Assembly (NCBI GenBank): GCA_026770615.1
Contig: MU631316.1
Location: 243,311 to 255,797 of the forward strand
Direction: 5' to 3'
Source of the DNA: Pavlovales sp. CCMP2436
Lineage: Eukaryota; Haptophyta; Pavlovophyceae; Pavlovales
Length of the DNA: 12,487 nt
Shown here: in pieces, positions 1 through 7,094 of the stretch
Layout of the letters: each line of letters starts with the position of its first letter
How positions within the stretch are numbered: position 1 is the stretch's first letter
Notes under the pieces: generated by a model
The model's database searches: none
What the model saw: only the letters and a program-made list of their open reading frames with translations
Told to the model about the DNA's origin: nothing
Program-made: the position numbers and the translations under genes

Positions 1-561
1 ACCCCCACAACAGCCGCAGCCGCCGCAGCCGCAATTGGCGGAGCAGCAGCCGCCCTCCGAGAGTGCGAGCAGGGGGGGAGGGGGGAGATGCCCCAAAAAG
101 TCCCTTGCAAAAAGCCCGGCGCGGACGGGGCCCACTGCCCTCGCCTGTAGCGCCGACGGCTGTGACTGTGGCTGCTGACACCAAGACCCCCCCCCAACCC
201 GTTTCCCTTTTCAGTCAGGTGCGATGTCAAGCGCACGATCGGAAACCTCGAGATGCAGTGCGTGACCATGTTCAAGTCGGAGTTGGGTGCTACTCACAGA
301 ACCCAACACTGCGCGGATGCTCGAGACCCTAAGAAGGGCACGTACCACAAGTTCGTGGCCACCTCGGCCATTGACTACTTTGCGAAAATCAAAGCCGGCA
401 GCGACATCCTCTACTGCGTGGGAAGCACGGCTGGTCAGAGAAAGTGCAATCGCGCATTGAATGTGGGGTCTGGGCCGTGTTGCGTCGGCCGCAAGAAGTG
501 CGTGCGGGCGGAATGCTGCACGTGCACTGGCGATGTGTACGGCAGGTGCACCTGCAGCTAG
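1..561 (+). CDS. 3' end of a spliced gene: Pro/Gln-rich linker plus cysteine-rich C-terminal domain (partial)
   Basis: I do not recognise the family. Two exons are proposed: the first (partial at the window edge) ends at 62, the second runs 215-561 to a TAG. The intron 63-214 begins GTGCGAG and ends in a pyrimidine tract, TTTCCCTTTTCAG. Joined in phase 1, exon 1 reads as a Pro/Gln linker (PPQQPQPPQPQLAEQQPPSE). It leads directly into an open frame with 13 cysteines in about 115 residues, including CC pairs and a CTCTG...CTCS tail. That the low-complexity linker and the domain fall in one frame only after splicing supports the intron. The spacing suggests a disulfide-rich extracellular or wall-associated domain, but no signal peptide can be judged because the 5' end is missing. 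An unspliced start at ATG 253 is possible but would leave in-frame coding-like sequence upstream unexplained. Confidence 0.55.
63..214 (+). other. predicted spliceosomal intron of the cysteine-rich gene
   Basis: The donor is GTGCGAGC and the acceptor TTTTCAG. Length is 152 bp, phase 1. The donor shares its first five bases with the kinase intron donor at 10098 on the minus strand. A second CAG four bases downstream (218) is an alternative acceptor but would change the phase. Confidence 0.5.
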
Positions 562-1289
562 CTAGCTTAAAGAAAAACGTTTTTTATAAGAGAAAAATGA
601 CATGCGCGGAGCCGTAATTAATAACTAATAATTGTACTATAATTTACTATAATTTAGGCTTAAGTTAGCATGCGCACAAGCAATAGCGTAATAGTTGTCG
701 TAGGTGGTTATTGCGTAAGAAATCGCGTAATAAAACACGTGTGCAATAATTATATAGTAATGTTATATGTAATCATTTTTTGTCATGTTCGTAACTATCT
801 CATCTAAGTCGTCAAAAACGCTGTCCGGTGAGCTAACTAACAAAAAAGTTACGGATCACAGGGGGTCCAAATAATGTATTGCACGGAATCCGAGGCACCC
901 GAGCCCGTCAGATAGCAAATAAATATGTATGGCCATTGCAGGCTCCTTTCAACCGCGACGTTTATCCATGCAGAGAGCTGGGCGTACTATGTACTCCGAC
1001 AAGGGTGGTCCCATTCGCTTATACTAGAAGAATGGTTCCGCAGGGACGTTATATTCTTTTACGGTCAAAGTAGGGCCTTCCTACCAAAAGTACACTATTT
1101 TTTGAGCCAGTGAATCAATTTCTATAACCGCTGGGCGGCAGCACTCCTCAACATATATTAAGTGTATGATACAATAAGGCCATATACGTATGGCACGAAT
1201 ACTTGGATCAAACGGGGCAAATTATGATTTCGTTTTCAAAGTCAGGGCCTGTTACATAACTTATAGCCATATTGTAATTGTTAATCCCG
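562..1289. other. AT-rich intergenic stretch, no gene seen
   Basis: No long open frame has coding character. It begins with an A/T-rich run downstream of the cysteine-rich gene (likely its 3' UTR and polyadenylation region, including AAAGAAAAACG near 570) and contains TAATTAATAACTAATAATT around 616-634. I see no repeat array or RNA fold here. Confidence 0.5.
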
Positions 1290-1655
1290 TCAGCGGACCT
1301 CAATTAACGCCGTTGCGCATCCATCCTGCTGCAGGGCTGTGTAGTAGACAGTGGCTGCCATGAGCACAGATAATAAAAATATGAACCCCCAGAGCACTCT
1401 TCTGAGGCCATGTTGAGCTCCACCGCGGCGTCGGCAGTGGGCTGGGCGGCGCGGTCTGGGAGGTGGTCTGGATGGCGGGCTGGGCGGCGGGCATGGGCCA
1501 CGCGCCGGTCTCGCGGCGAGCGCAAACGGTCTGCGGGACCACCCATTGCCTCCAGCCGTTGATCGCTGTCTCGCCTCAGCCGCAGCCAGTCCCTGCGCCA
1601 GAGCCTCGAGAGCACGCTGCGCCGCTGCGCCGAGGCCGCGCGCTGCGCCGATCAC
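1290..1655 (-). CDS. doubtful ORF with one C-terminal membrane-like segment
   Basis: This 121-codon open frame has an Ala/Arg/Pro-rich N-terminal two thirds, which is what GC-rich repetitive DNA gives in any frame. Residues about 85-108 differ: RRVLWGFIFLLSVLMAATVY is a convincing transmembrane helix preceded by basic residues. The tail is QQDGCATALIEVR. The HG...RR.LW layout just before the helix faintly recalls the first membrane segment of ENaC/ASIC-type channels, but nothing else supports that. It could be an exon fragment of a membrane protein, or chance. Two other frames are also open across the same GC-rich DNA, which lowers confidence. Confidence 0.2.
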   Translation of the reverse strand: MIGAARGLGAAAQRALEALAQGLAAAEARQRSTAGGNGWSRRPFALAARPARGPCPPPSPPSRPPPRPRRPAHCRRRGGAQHGLRRVLWGFIFLLSVLMAATVYYTALQQDGCATALIEVR

Positions 1656-1880
1656 GCTGCACAGGGCAAGCTACCCAAGCCGCGCGCTGTCTTGCGCTGA
1701 GCAGGCAGCGCCGAGCACCACGCTGCGCCGAGACGCCACTGTCGTGCGCTGCGCCGAGCAGGCAGCGCCGAGCAGGCAGCGCCGAGCAGGCTGCGTCGAT
1801 CAGGCTGCGCCGAGGCCGCGCGCTGCGCCGAGCACGCTGCGCTGTGCGTAGGGCAAGCTGCGCCAAGCTGCGCGCTCTCA
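1620..1880. repeat. GC-rich degenerate repeat block (GCTGCGCCGAG / GAGCAGGCAGCGCC units)
   Basis: Short units of about 15 bp (GCCGAGCAGGCAGC type) are tandemly repeated, clearest at 1757-1810. A longer segment at 1624-1660 recurs at 1804-1840, exactly 180 bp later, with one mismatch, so there is a higher-order duplication. Several frames are open because stop codons are rare in this composition. I treat all of them as non-coding. Confidence 0.7.
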
Positions 1881-1946
1881 TGTCGTAGTCGGATATCGCT
1901 AAGGCGTGTACTAAGTACGAGGCCCACTGGCGAAGAAAATGTGATC

Positions 1947-2146
1947 GTGGCAAGAAGTATCATCCATTGCCACGTAAATTTTGTTTTCCACGTTGTGAAA
2001 AAGGAAGCGTGGCAATGTGGTTTTTTTTGTGCACAACGTAGCTAACGTAGCAATGCGGAAAAGTATCGTGGCAATGAAAACATATTGAAATTGCCACTGA
2101 TATTTTTGTATATGAATTCTTTGCCACGTGCGTGTGTGTGTGGCAA
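1947..2146. repeat. cluster of TTGCCAC/GTGGCAA motifs in alternating orientation
   Basis: The heptamer GTGGCAA or its complement occurs at 1947, 1967, 2009, 2069, 2091, 2121 and 2140, often within ATTGCCACG. Pairs form hairpins: 1966-1974 with 2008-2016; 2064-2075 with 2090-2102 (one bulged base); 2121-2127 with 2140-2146 (12-nt loop). A degenerate copy (TAGCAATG) sits near 2049. The arrangement could be a small non-autonomous transposon, a terminal or regulatory region of the adjacent viral insertion, or a protein-binding array. The minus-strand open frame across it has no coding character. Confidence 0.55.
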
Positions 2147-2195
2147 TTGACAACCTCACAAGAGATTCTTCGCTACGTAAATAGTGTGAAACTTC

Positions 2196-2381
2196 TCATG
2201 TGTAGTACTGCACTTTGTTACCTCCTCCAAAAATCGGGTGAACCGCACCGTCGTACGGCGCGCCATTTAAGATATAATCGGTGGTTCGATTGCGGAGGTC
2301 CGTGTCGAGCTAGTCCATGAGCTTGTCTTCATTCAAATTATTGGCTATTTTAGTGTTTCTTGGTATGCAATGACCGTACAT
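2196..2381 (-). pseudogene. small viral gene remnant downstream of the ATPase, in-frame TAG
   Basis: Family not recognised. ATG at 2381 lies 11 bp after the ATPase stop. The frame encodes 23 residues (MYGHCIPRNTKIANNLNEDK...), meets TAG at 2310-2312, then stays open for 37 more codons with normal-looking composition (DYILNGAPYDGAVHPIFGGG) before TGA at 2196-2198. An overlapping frame continues with plausible sequence (TKCSTTHEKFHTIYVAKNLL) to about 2166, so a second break by frameshift near 2210 is possible. The GxPYxGxVH...G...H pattern is reminiscent of motifs in small virion proteins, but I cannot assign it. The tight spacing and protein-like composition on both sides of the stop are the reasons for calling a broken gene and not noise. 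Confidence 0.45.
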
Positions 2382-2392
2382 TTTAATTGGTT

Positions 2393-3164
2393 TTATCTTG
2401 ATTTTTTCGTGTTAGTCAGTTTCGCAAATTTGTTGTAGATCAGCGCATTTGTCACGTCCAAGAACATAAAACGATACGAGTCTCCCCCTGGCGGGAAGCA
2501 GTGGTTGTACAGCTCTTGGAACTCGGTCTTGTCTCTGGGCACTAGCTCGTCTCTAATCGAATTCAACTCCCGTAAATTGCTTACACGGAACATAAACAGA
2601 GCGCTAATGAGCTTGCGTATTGTCAATGGAATTGAGCGGTACGTTTGCGTTATTACCCAGATGCTCACACGTAAATGTCGCCTATTGCAAATGAGCCTTT
2701 TGAATGATTGCCGCAGTGTGTTGTCCTTTAAACTCGCCATATAATCGTCAACAATGACGAGCGTGTTTTGCTTCTTCTTCGATGACACTTCCAATTTTGC
2801 TATCAGAGCCTCGAGAGAATCTTTGGTGAGCTCGTGGTGGACCTTGTCGTGGTTCTTAAATGGAGAATCAGCCATGGATGCGAACGAGGTTGCCGGCACG
2901 AACAATTGAATTGCATCGAACACCCCAGCGTAGATGACCGGATCAGTCTGTGTCAAAAGTGCCGTGCTTAGCGAGGTCTTGCCGGATCGCGGTAGGCCTA
3001 ACAATAAAAGCAAACATGGCCTGGTTGGGGAGGGGCGGCGGGACTGGGCCTAGGGGTGAGTCGACTGAGAATCGAGGGATTGTTAGGACAATATTGTTTT
3101 CTTCCTCGATCACGTTTGCTGATCGTATGGGCATTTCTTCTTTTCCCTTTTCAATCGACATCAT
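2393..3164 (-). pseudogene. A32-like (FtsK-HerA superfamily) genome packaging ATPase, frameshifted at the P-loop
   Basis: This motor would pump viral DNA into preformed capsids. ATG at 3164 (a second ATG follows at once) opens a frame ending in ...PPPLPNQAMFAFIVRPTA, the usual lead-in to strand 1 of the ATPase core. A +1 shift near 2985-3010 moves the signal into the frame that runs to the stop at 2393. That frame holds Walker A (GLPRSGKTSL, with GxxxxGKT intact), Walker B (TLVIVDDYM) and the A32 signature around RRHLRVSIWVITQTYRSIP, with the conserved Gln after Walker B. Without the shift the product would be about 256 residues, normal for PLV and virophage ATPases. A shorter intact product from ATG 3013 (206 residues) keeps Walker A but starts only five residues before it, so it would lack the first core strand. 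It is 27 bp downstream of the basic-protein gene. Confidence 0.75.
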
Positions 3165-3191
3165 TTGCTTCTGAGTTAACGTTTACCTTTT

Positions 3192-3679
3192 TTATATATA
3201 TACATAGCGGGTAGGCTTTACGGGTGGCGTCATTTGGTACCTCAAAGGCGGCTGTTTTTGGGAGTCTTCAACTCGGTTTTCTTCTGGATAATTTGATGGA
3301 TAATTTTGCGGGGTCATTTGGGCCGGCTGGGTAGGCTGAGCCGTTGGAGTTTGGTCGTTTGTGTAAAACCCATATTTTGACGCTAATTTCACAGCAAGCT
3401 CGTACTCTGTGACGGTGACATTTTGACGTTTGAGTTCTAATGCGGCTGCCACGCGGGACGCCTTTGCTTCAACAAGGATTTCTACGCGCCTTGCGTTTGC
3501 TTTACTACGTTTTGCCTTTGTTTGTCTGAAAGTACACGTTTTGTCTTTACGGACGGAGGTACAGGTTGTTCTTGGGGTTCTTGCTGTTTTACGATTGATG
3601 GGACCGACGACAGCGAAGACGAGACCGTTACTTTGGCCTCCTCCTTGCTTATGGGGCTTGTCATTTGAGATTTTTCCAT
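3192..3679 (-). pseudogene. small basic, Pro/Gln-rich putative virion protein, frameshifted
   Basis: Family not recognised. ATG at 3679 starts a Ser/Thr/Lys-rich frame (MEKSQMTSPISKEEAK...) reaching KTKRVLSDKQRQNVVK before going off at a TAG near 3482. The other frame, open from 3710, carries a convincing continuation, KANARRVEILVEAKASRVAA, then a Pro/Gln/Tyr-rich tail (QPTQPAQMTPQNYPSNYPEE) and a basic aromatic end to the stop at 3192. The two halves join around an A-run (T-run on +) at 3501-3503, where one missing base accounts for the break. Expected length is about 162 residues. The layout (basic helical centre, disordered Pro-rich ends, no membrane segment) suggests a DNA- or capsid-associated accessory virion protein. 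It is the first gene of the minus arm and shares a promoter region with the minor capsid gene. Confidence 0.5.
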
Positions 3680-3798
3680 TATTTTTAAAGCCTGCCTTTG
3701 TGATATACATTGTCTACATTTTCATTCAAAGTATTCAAAATATTTAAAGAGTCATATTGGTCGCTAGATAAAAATCGCAAGCATTAACACACACACAA
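3680..3798. promoter_or_regulatory. divergent promoter region of the viral module
   Basis: About 119 bp separates the two outward-facing start codons. It holds AT-rich TATA-like elements on both sides: TATTTAAAGAG (3741-3751) and CTAGATA (3764-3770) before the plus-strand minor capsid ATG, and TTTAAAAATA on the minus strand (complement of 3679-3690) before the basic-protein ATG. TTTAAA and CTAGATA also occur together just upstream of the major capsid ATG (5069-5084), so they may be a shared late-promoter motif. No other promoter evidence is available. Confidence 0.4.
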
Positions 3799-4566
3799 AT
3801 GGTCCTCCACCGCTTTTTTCTCTCGTCAAAGCAAGCCGACCGATACATGATCGCCGTTGACCGAACGGATTCGTTGCAATTCGATTTGTCACCGGGAATA
3901 TCCTTGAAGTCCTCTGAAAACATGTATGTACGCTTGAGCTCAGCCAGCATCCCGATTGTGCAGCTCAATATGAATGCCTCAAACAACAAATTAGTTCTAT
4001 TCTACGGTGCATCGCTGACTTTGACTGCGACTGTTTCAGCGGGAAATTACACAACTGGGACAGACTTGGACGGTGGCGATGAATGCAACAACCGCCTTTG
4101 GTACGTTTGGCTTGACGGTTTCGTATTCCAAATTTGCAAATAAACTCACATTCTCGCACAGCCAATCGGCATCTATCACGATTATTACTGCTACTTCCAC
4201 TATGCAACTTATTCGTATGAACGAGTTGAACAACCTTGTAATCCCTTCCGGAGTCGCAACCACAACACCCCGAATGCTCGATCTGTCCGGTGTCCGCTCG
4301 GTGCTGATCGCGTGTGAATCGTTTGAGCTTGACTGCATGGACAGCCTAAAAGTCACAGGCGAGAGCACAGCAAATCTTCTTGCTTGCATCCCTCAAACGG
4401 TTGCTATGGTGATATCCTAACCTACAAAACCGATTCGTCACCGTTCATGAGTGCGAGAAGGCGCAATTTGTCGACAATAACTATACAATTGCTAGATGAG
4501 AACCAAAACCCCTACGATACCCAGGGTCTGCCTTGGTCTTGCGTGATTGATGTCGAGTTGGCTTAA
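3799..4566 (+). pseudogene. minor capsid (penton-like, single jelly-roll) protein, two frameshifts
   Basis: This would form the capsid vertices of a PLV-type virion. Three overlapping frames, together spanning the length expected of one protein of about 255 residues, hold successive parts. The first starts at ATG 3799 (FFLSSKQADRYMIAVDRTDS, then MYVRLSSASIPIVQLNM). The second begins near 4075 (AMNATTAFGTFGLTVSYSKF then KLTFSHSQSASITI). The third begins near 4400 (YGDILTYKTDSSPFMSARRR) and ends in LLDENQNPYDTQGLPWSCVI. The opening 'FxLSS...' with early beta strands and the closing 'I.LLDEN..P.D..GLPWS' tail are the features I associate with PLV and polinton minor capsid proteins. Net frame is restored after a +1 shift near 4070-4078 and a compensating shift near 4390-4415. 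Stop codons between (4141-4143, 4418-4420) prevent a full product. Confidence 0.65.
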
Positions 4567-4647
4567 TTGATTGCTCAGTCTTCTTCTTCCAGTCCTTCAG
4601 ACTTTAATTAAATATCCGAGGCAATCGCACGTTAAGAACCAATTACA

Positions 4648-5001
4648 ATGCAGTTTGGTCGGTTTGTTGGACGCGTTGCGAAATTTGGAGCAAGGGCTTT
4701 ACCTGCGGTTCAGCGTTTTGGAACCGATGCAAGTCGTTTTCTTCATATCGGATTCGTGATTGGGTCGCGTGTTGCTAAAATTGCTAGATCTGGTCTTGAT
4801 GCGCTAGAGAAGAGCGATTTGGGACGTATCCCAGGCGTTGGCGAACTCATTGGTGTGGGTCGAGACGCTACCAACGTTGTCGACGTGGCCTCCCGCGCGG
4901 CAGGTCGTATTGGTGACATTGCAGGACGCGTGGGACAGTCGAATGAACTTCGAGGTCTGACGTCGCAGTTTGAACGAACCGCAAATAGGAATTACTCGTA
5001 A
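4648..5001 (+). CDS. 117-residue Gly/Ala/Arg-rich amphipathic protein between the capsid genes
   Basis: This is the only gene of the viral module without a visible break. The product starts MQFGRFVGRVAKFGARALPA and continues as alternating small, hydrophobic and basic residues predicting amphipathic helices. It has no acidic cluster, no cysteine and no clear transmembrane span, although HIGFVIGSRVAKIA is mildly hydrophobic. Its place between minor and major capsid genes points to an internal virion protein. By position and composition it could be an analogue of the adenovirus-type membrane-active cement protein, but that is inference. ATG 4648 is chosen because a second open frame at 4571 has no matching character and the upstream stretch (TTTAATTAAATAT, 4602-4614) is promoter-like. 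It ends 94 bp before the major capsid start, with a 12-bp triplicate repeat in between. Confidence 0.6.
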   Translation: MQFGRFVGRVAKFGARALPAVQRFGTDASRFLHIGFVIGSRVAKIARSGLDALEKSDLGRIPGVGELIGVGRDATNVVDVASRAAGRIGDIAGRVGQSNELRGLTSQFERTANRNYS

Positions 5002-5007
5002 ACCAAA

Positions 5008-5043
5008 AAAAGAACCAACAAAAGAACCAACAAAAGAACCAAC
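5008..5043 (+). repeat. AAAAGAACCAAC, three exact tandem copies
   Basis: A 12-bp unit is repeated three times directly after the stop of the 117-residue gene and 50 bp before the major capsid ATG. The unit length would keep frame if read through, but a TAA precedes it. Confidence 0.9.
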
Positions 5044-5095
5044 AACATGATACATGATCGCATCTCAATTTAAATCTCTAGATAGACTATAACAA

Positions 5096-6369
5096 ATGAT
5101 GAGCCTTTCGCAAACCGAGGAGTCGCTACCAGATTTTTTTCACTACGTAAAACGTACAGTGGCCCCTCCAAGCGAAGTCATACGTTTGTATATGAAGCCC
5201 ACCACCGGTGGAGCTCCGGTGACTGGCGGCGGTAAAGTCGATTATGAAATCCCCTGTGGAACTGCTGGGCTCCACCTCGATCCTAGCCAGACGGTTTTTT
5301 CGTTCCAGATTAACAATAACAACGCAGACCCGATGACCCTGGACGGGGGTGCTCACGCTGTTATTCAGTCGATTAATGTGTATTTTGGTTCCACCCACAT
5401 TTCGTCAATAGATGAGTACGGCGCTCTACTTGCTTTAACGCAGACCTTGATTCTCTTCGCAGTTCCGGAACGATCCGCGGCATTGCAGACTACCTTTCTG
5501 CGTCTGTAACTACGGCGGTAAATATGAAAGATGTGTACTACGCACGTACGGGTGCTACTATTGCTGCAGGCGGATCACTGACGGTCGCGCTTCCACTAAT
5601 GTCCGTTTTGGGTACTCTCGCCATGAAAGCCATACCATTGTCGCAGTTGATGGACTCTATACGCCTCGAAATCAAGTTTGCGGCGCAGACGAATTGGGGC
5701 ACTTACGCGGACGCCGCGTCGGCACTCTCGGGCTGCACAATCTCCGACACGAAGCTGCACATTAGCCAGGTTCGCCTCAACGGGGACATCGAAAAAGCTA
5801 TGATCGAAAGCGTCGGCGGAATCATCCAGTGCCCCACATTTGATTATGAACATTACCGCTCGACTGTCGCGCCCAACTCGGGGTACATCAGCGCTCAAAT
5901 CCCCGTGCGCGCCAACTCGATCTGCAACATCTTCATTGTACTTCGTGAAAGTTCAGTCACCAACGACTTCTCCCGCAAAATGATCTCGCTGCGCACCAAG
6001 GCCGGTATGGAGAACAACAGGTTCCGTGTTGGTAGCACCGTACTACCCCAGACTGCGATCAACTGCACCGGTTCATCGGCAGAGGCTCGGTTTGAACTGG
6101 CTCGCACGTTTGGCTCGGGTGTGTCCGATGCGGTCGCTCGCTCGTGCATCTCCGCCGAAGAGTATCTTGCTGGTGGTTACGCGGTCGGTCTCTCACTCCA
6201 GGCCTTCCCGCACACGGACGCACTAAGCAATGGTATCTCTACTCGCAACATGCACGTTGTCTTCGAATCCATAATTGCCTCGAATAACCCAGTGTGCTAC
6301 CTTGACATCTGGGTCCAGCTTGAGAAAGTCATTTTGTGCCAGAGTGAGCTAATGACTTACGAGTCGTAA
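5096..6369 (+). pseudogene. PLV-type double jelly-roll major capsid protein, one frameshift
   Basis: This would form the hexon-like trimers of the shell. ATG 5096 opens a frame with DFFHYVKRTVAPPSEVIRLY, then beta-rich sequence VFSFQINNNNADPMTL and the segment INVYFGSTHISSIDEYGALL, of a type seen in PLV major capsid proteins. Coding character then moves to another frame at about 5432-5436 (a T-run); that frame reads NADLDSLRSSGTIRGIADYL straight into MKDVYYARTGATIAAGGSLT and stays open to TAA 6369. The total would be about 424 residues, within the usual range. The end (VCYLDIWVQLEKVILCQSEL) is the final beta strand region. ATG 5524 lies inside the domain, so a product from there would lack the first quarter of the fold. 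It is the last gene of the plus arm. Confidence 0.65.
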
Positions 6370-6404
6370 ACATCGTTGAAACACCGAGAAAACCAAAAAA
6401 ATCG

Positions 6405-6431
6405 AAAATCATGAAAATCATGAAAATCATG
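6405..6431 (+). repeat. AAAATCATG, three exact tandem copies
   Basis: Three perfect 9-bp copies lie 35 bp after the major capsid stop, inside an A-rich stretch (6370-6480) that may be the 3' UTR of the capsid gene. This parallels the 12-bp triplicate after the 117-residue gene. Confidence 0.9.
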
Positions 6432-6840
6432 AAAACCAAAAACGCCAAAAAATCATCAAAAATCGTGAGCCATCAAGATTCTGGCAACGATCAAAAACGA
6501 GATCCTGATGGAATTCTCGCTCGCTCTTTATTGATTATTTTATCATATATCTTATTTATAGAGTAATCTAAAAAATAATCTGAAGATTGCAGAGGATCAT
6601 TTTTACAAATCACAAAAAACTTTTTTCAATTTTCTCTTAAGGGCGCCGTGGGCAAGCTCCAGAATTTCCCATGTTTTCATTTGGGTGCTCGATTGCTCTA
6701 TTTGTACCAAGTTGCTTTTCCCTGTCCTTCTCCTTTATGATCGTGCTCAAAACCGTGCGCAATCATATTTGATCAGGGATGTTTTCGACGTTTACCGTGA
6801 TAAAAAAATGAAAGAATGAAAAAAGATGGGACTCTGGTGC
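6432..6840. other. AT-rich spacer beside the viral module
   Basis: The right end of the viral fragment probably lies here but no boundary signal is visible. On the minus strand one frame is open for about 40 codons (roughly 6770 to 6645, including KEKDREKQLGTNRAIEHPNE), bounded by stops and with no recognisable family; it could be a further remnant. I see no terminal inverted repeat that I can support. Confidence 0.35.
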
Positions 6841-6853
6841 ACTGCCCGCAAAA

Positions 6854-6970
6854 GACGGGAGGCTCGTGAGGGACAAAGAAAAGATGGGAGGCTCGTGGGC
6901 GACAAAGATGGGAGGCTCGTGGGCGACAAAGATGGGAAACTCGCGGGCGACAAAGAAGGGAGGCTCAAAG
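6854..6970 (+). repeat. 24-bp minisatellite (GATGGGAGGCTCGTGGGCGACAAA)
   Basis: Full units start at 6883, 6907 and 6931; the first two are identical, the third has three changes. A degenerate unit precedes (6854-6882) and a partial one follows (6955-6970). The 24-bp length keeps all frames open (for example DGRLVGDK on + and FVAHEPPI on -). The open frames here are therefore a product of the repeat and not evidence of a gene. Confidence 0.9.
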
Positions 6971-7094
6971 GGGTCCACCGAGTTCATCACGACGCACAGG
7001 CAACTGCGATGATGATCGTCCTGGACTCTGATCCCGGCGACGACGACATCCACACAGACTCGACTGCTTCCTCGCCTTCACACCGCACACCTCC

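Larger units (their letters stand above)
2196..6369. mobile_element. integrated polinton-like virus (PLV) fragment: virion module only, decayed
   Basis: Six compact genes lie in two divergent arms. On the minus strand: basic protein, packaging ATPase, small unknown gene. On the plus strand: minor capsid protein, small helical protein, major capsid protein. The ATPase plus minor plus major capsid set is the morphogenesis module shared by polintons, PLVs and virophages. Intergenic gaps are short (27 bp between basic protein and ATPase, 11 bp from ATPase to the next gene), as in small dsDNA viruses. Five of the six genes are broken. No polymerase, helicase, integrase or protease was found, and no convincing terminal inverted repeats or target duplication could be identified, so the true ends are uncertain. 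The limits given are the outermost recognisable coding sequence. Confidence 0.7.

Noticed and set aside
1463..1963. Several overlapping 100-140 codon frames on both strands
   Set aside because: The DNA is a GC-rich repeat block where stops are rare; the peptides are Arg/Ala/Cys low complexity in all frames.
2270..2300. tRNA-like T-arm motif (GGTTCGATTGC)
   Set aside because: No acceptor stem or anticodon arm can be folded around it, and it falls inside the small viral gene remnant on the minus strand.
4571..4759. 62-codon frame overlapping the start of the 117-residue gene
   Set aside because: It overlaps out of frame and lacks the consistent amphipathic pattern of the 4648 frame.
2254..6652. 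Possible terminal inverted repeat (ACGGCGCGCCATTTAAG near 2254-2271 against the complement of CTTAAGGGCGCCGTGG near 6637-6652)
   Set aside because: Only a short gapped match, and the left copy is inside coding remnant; not enough to define element ends.
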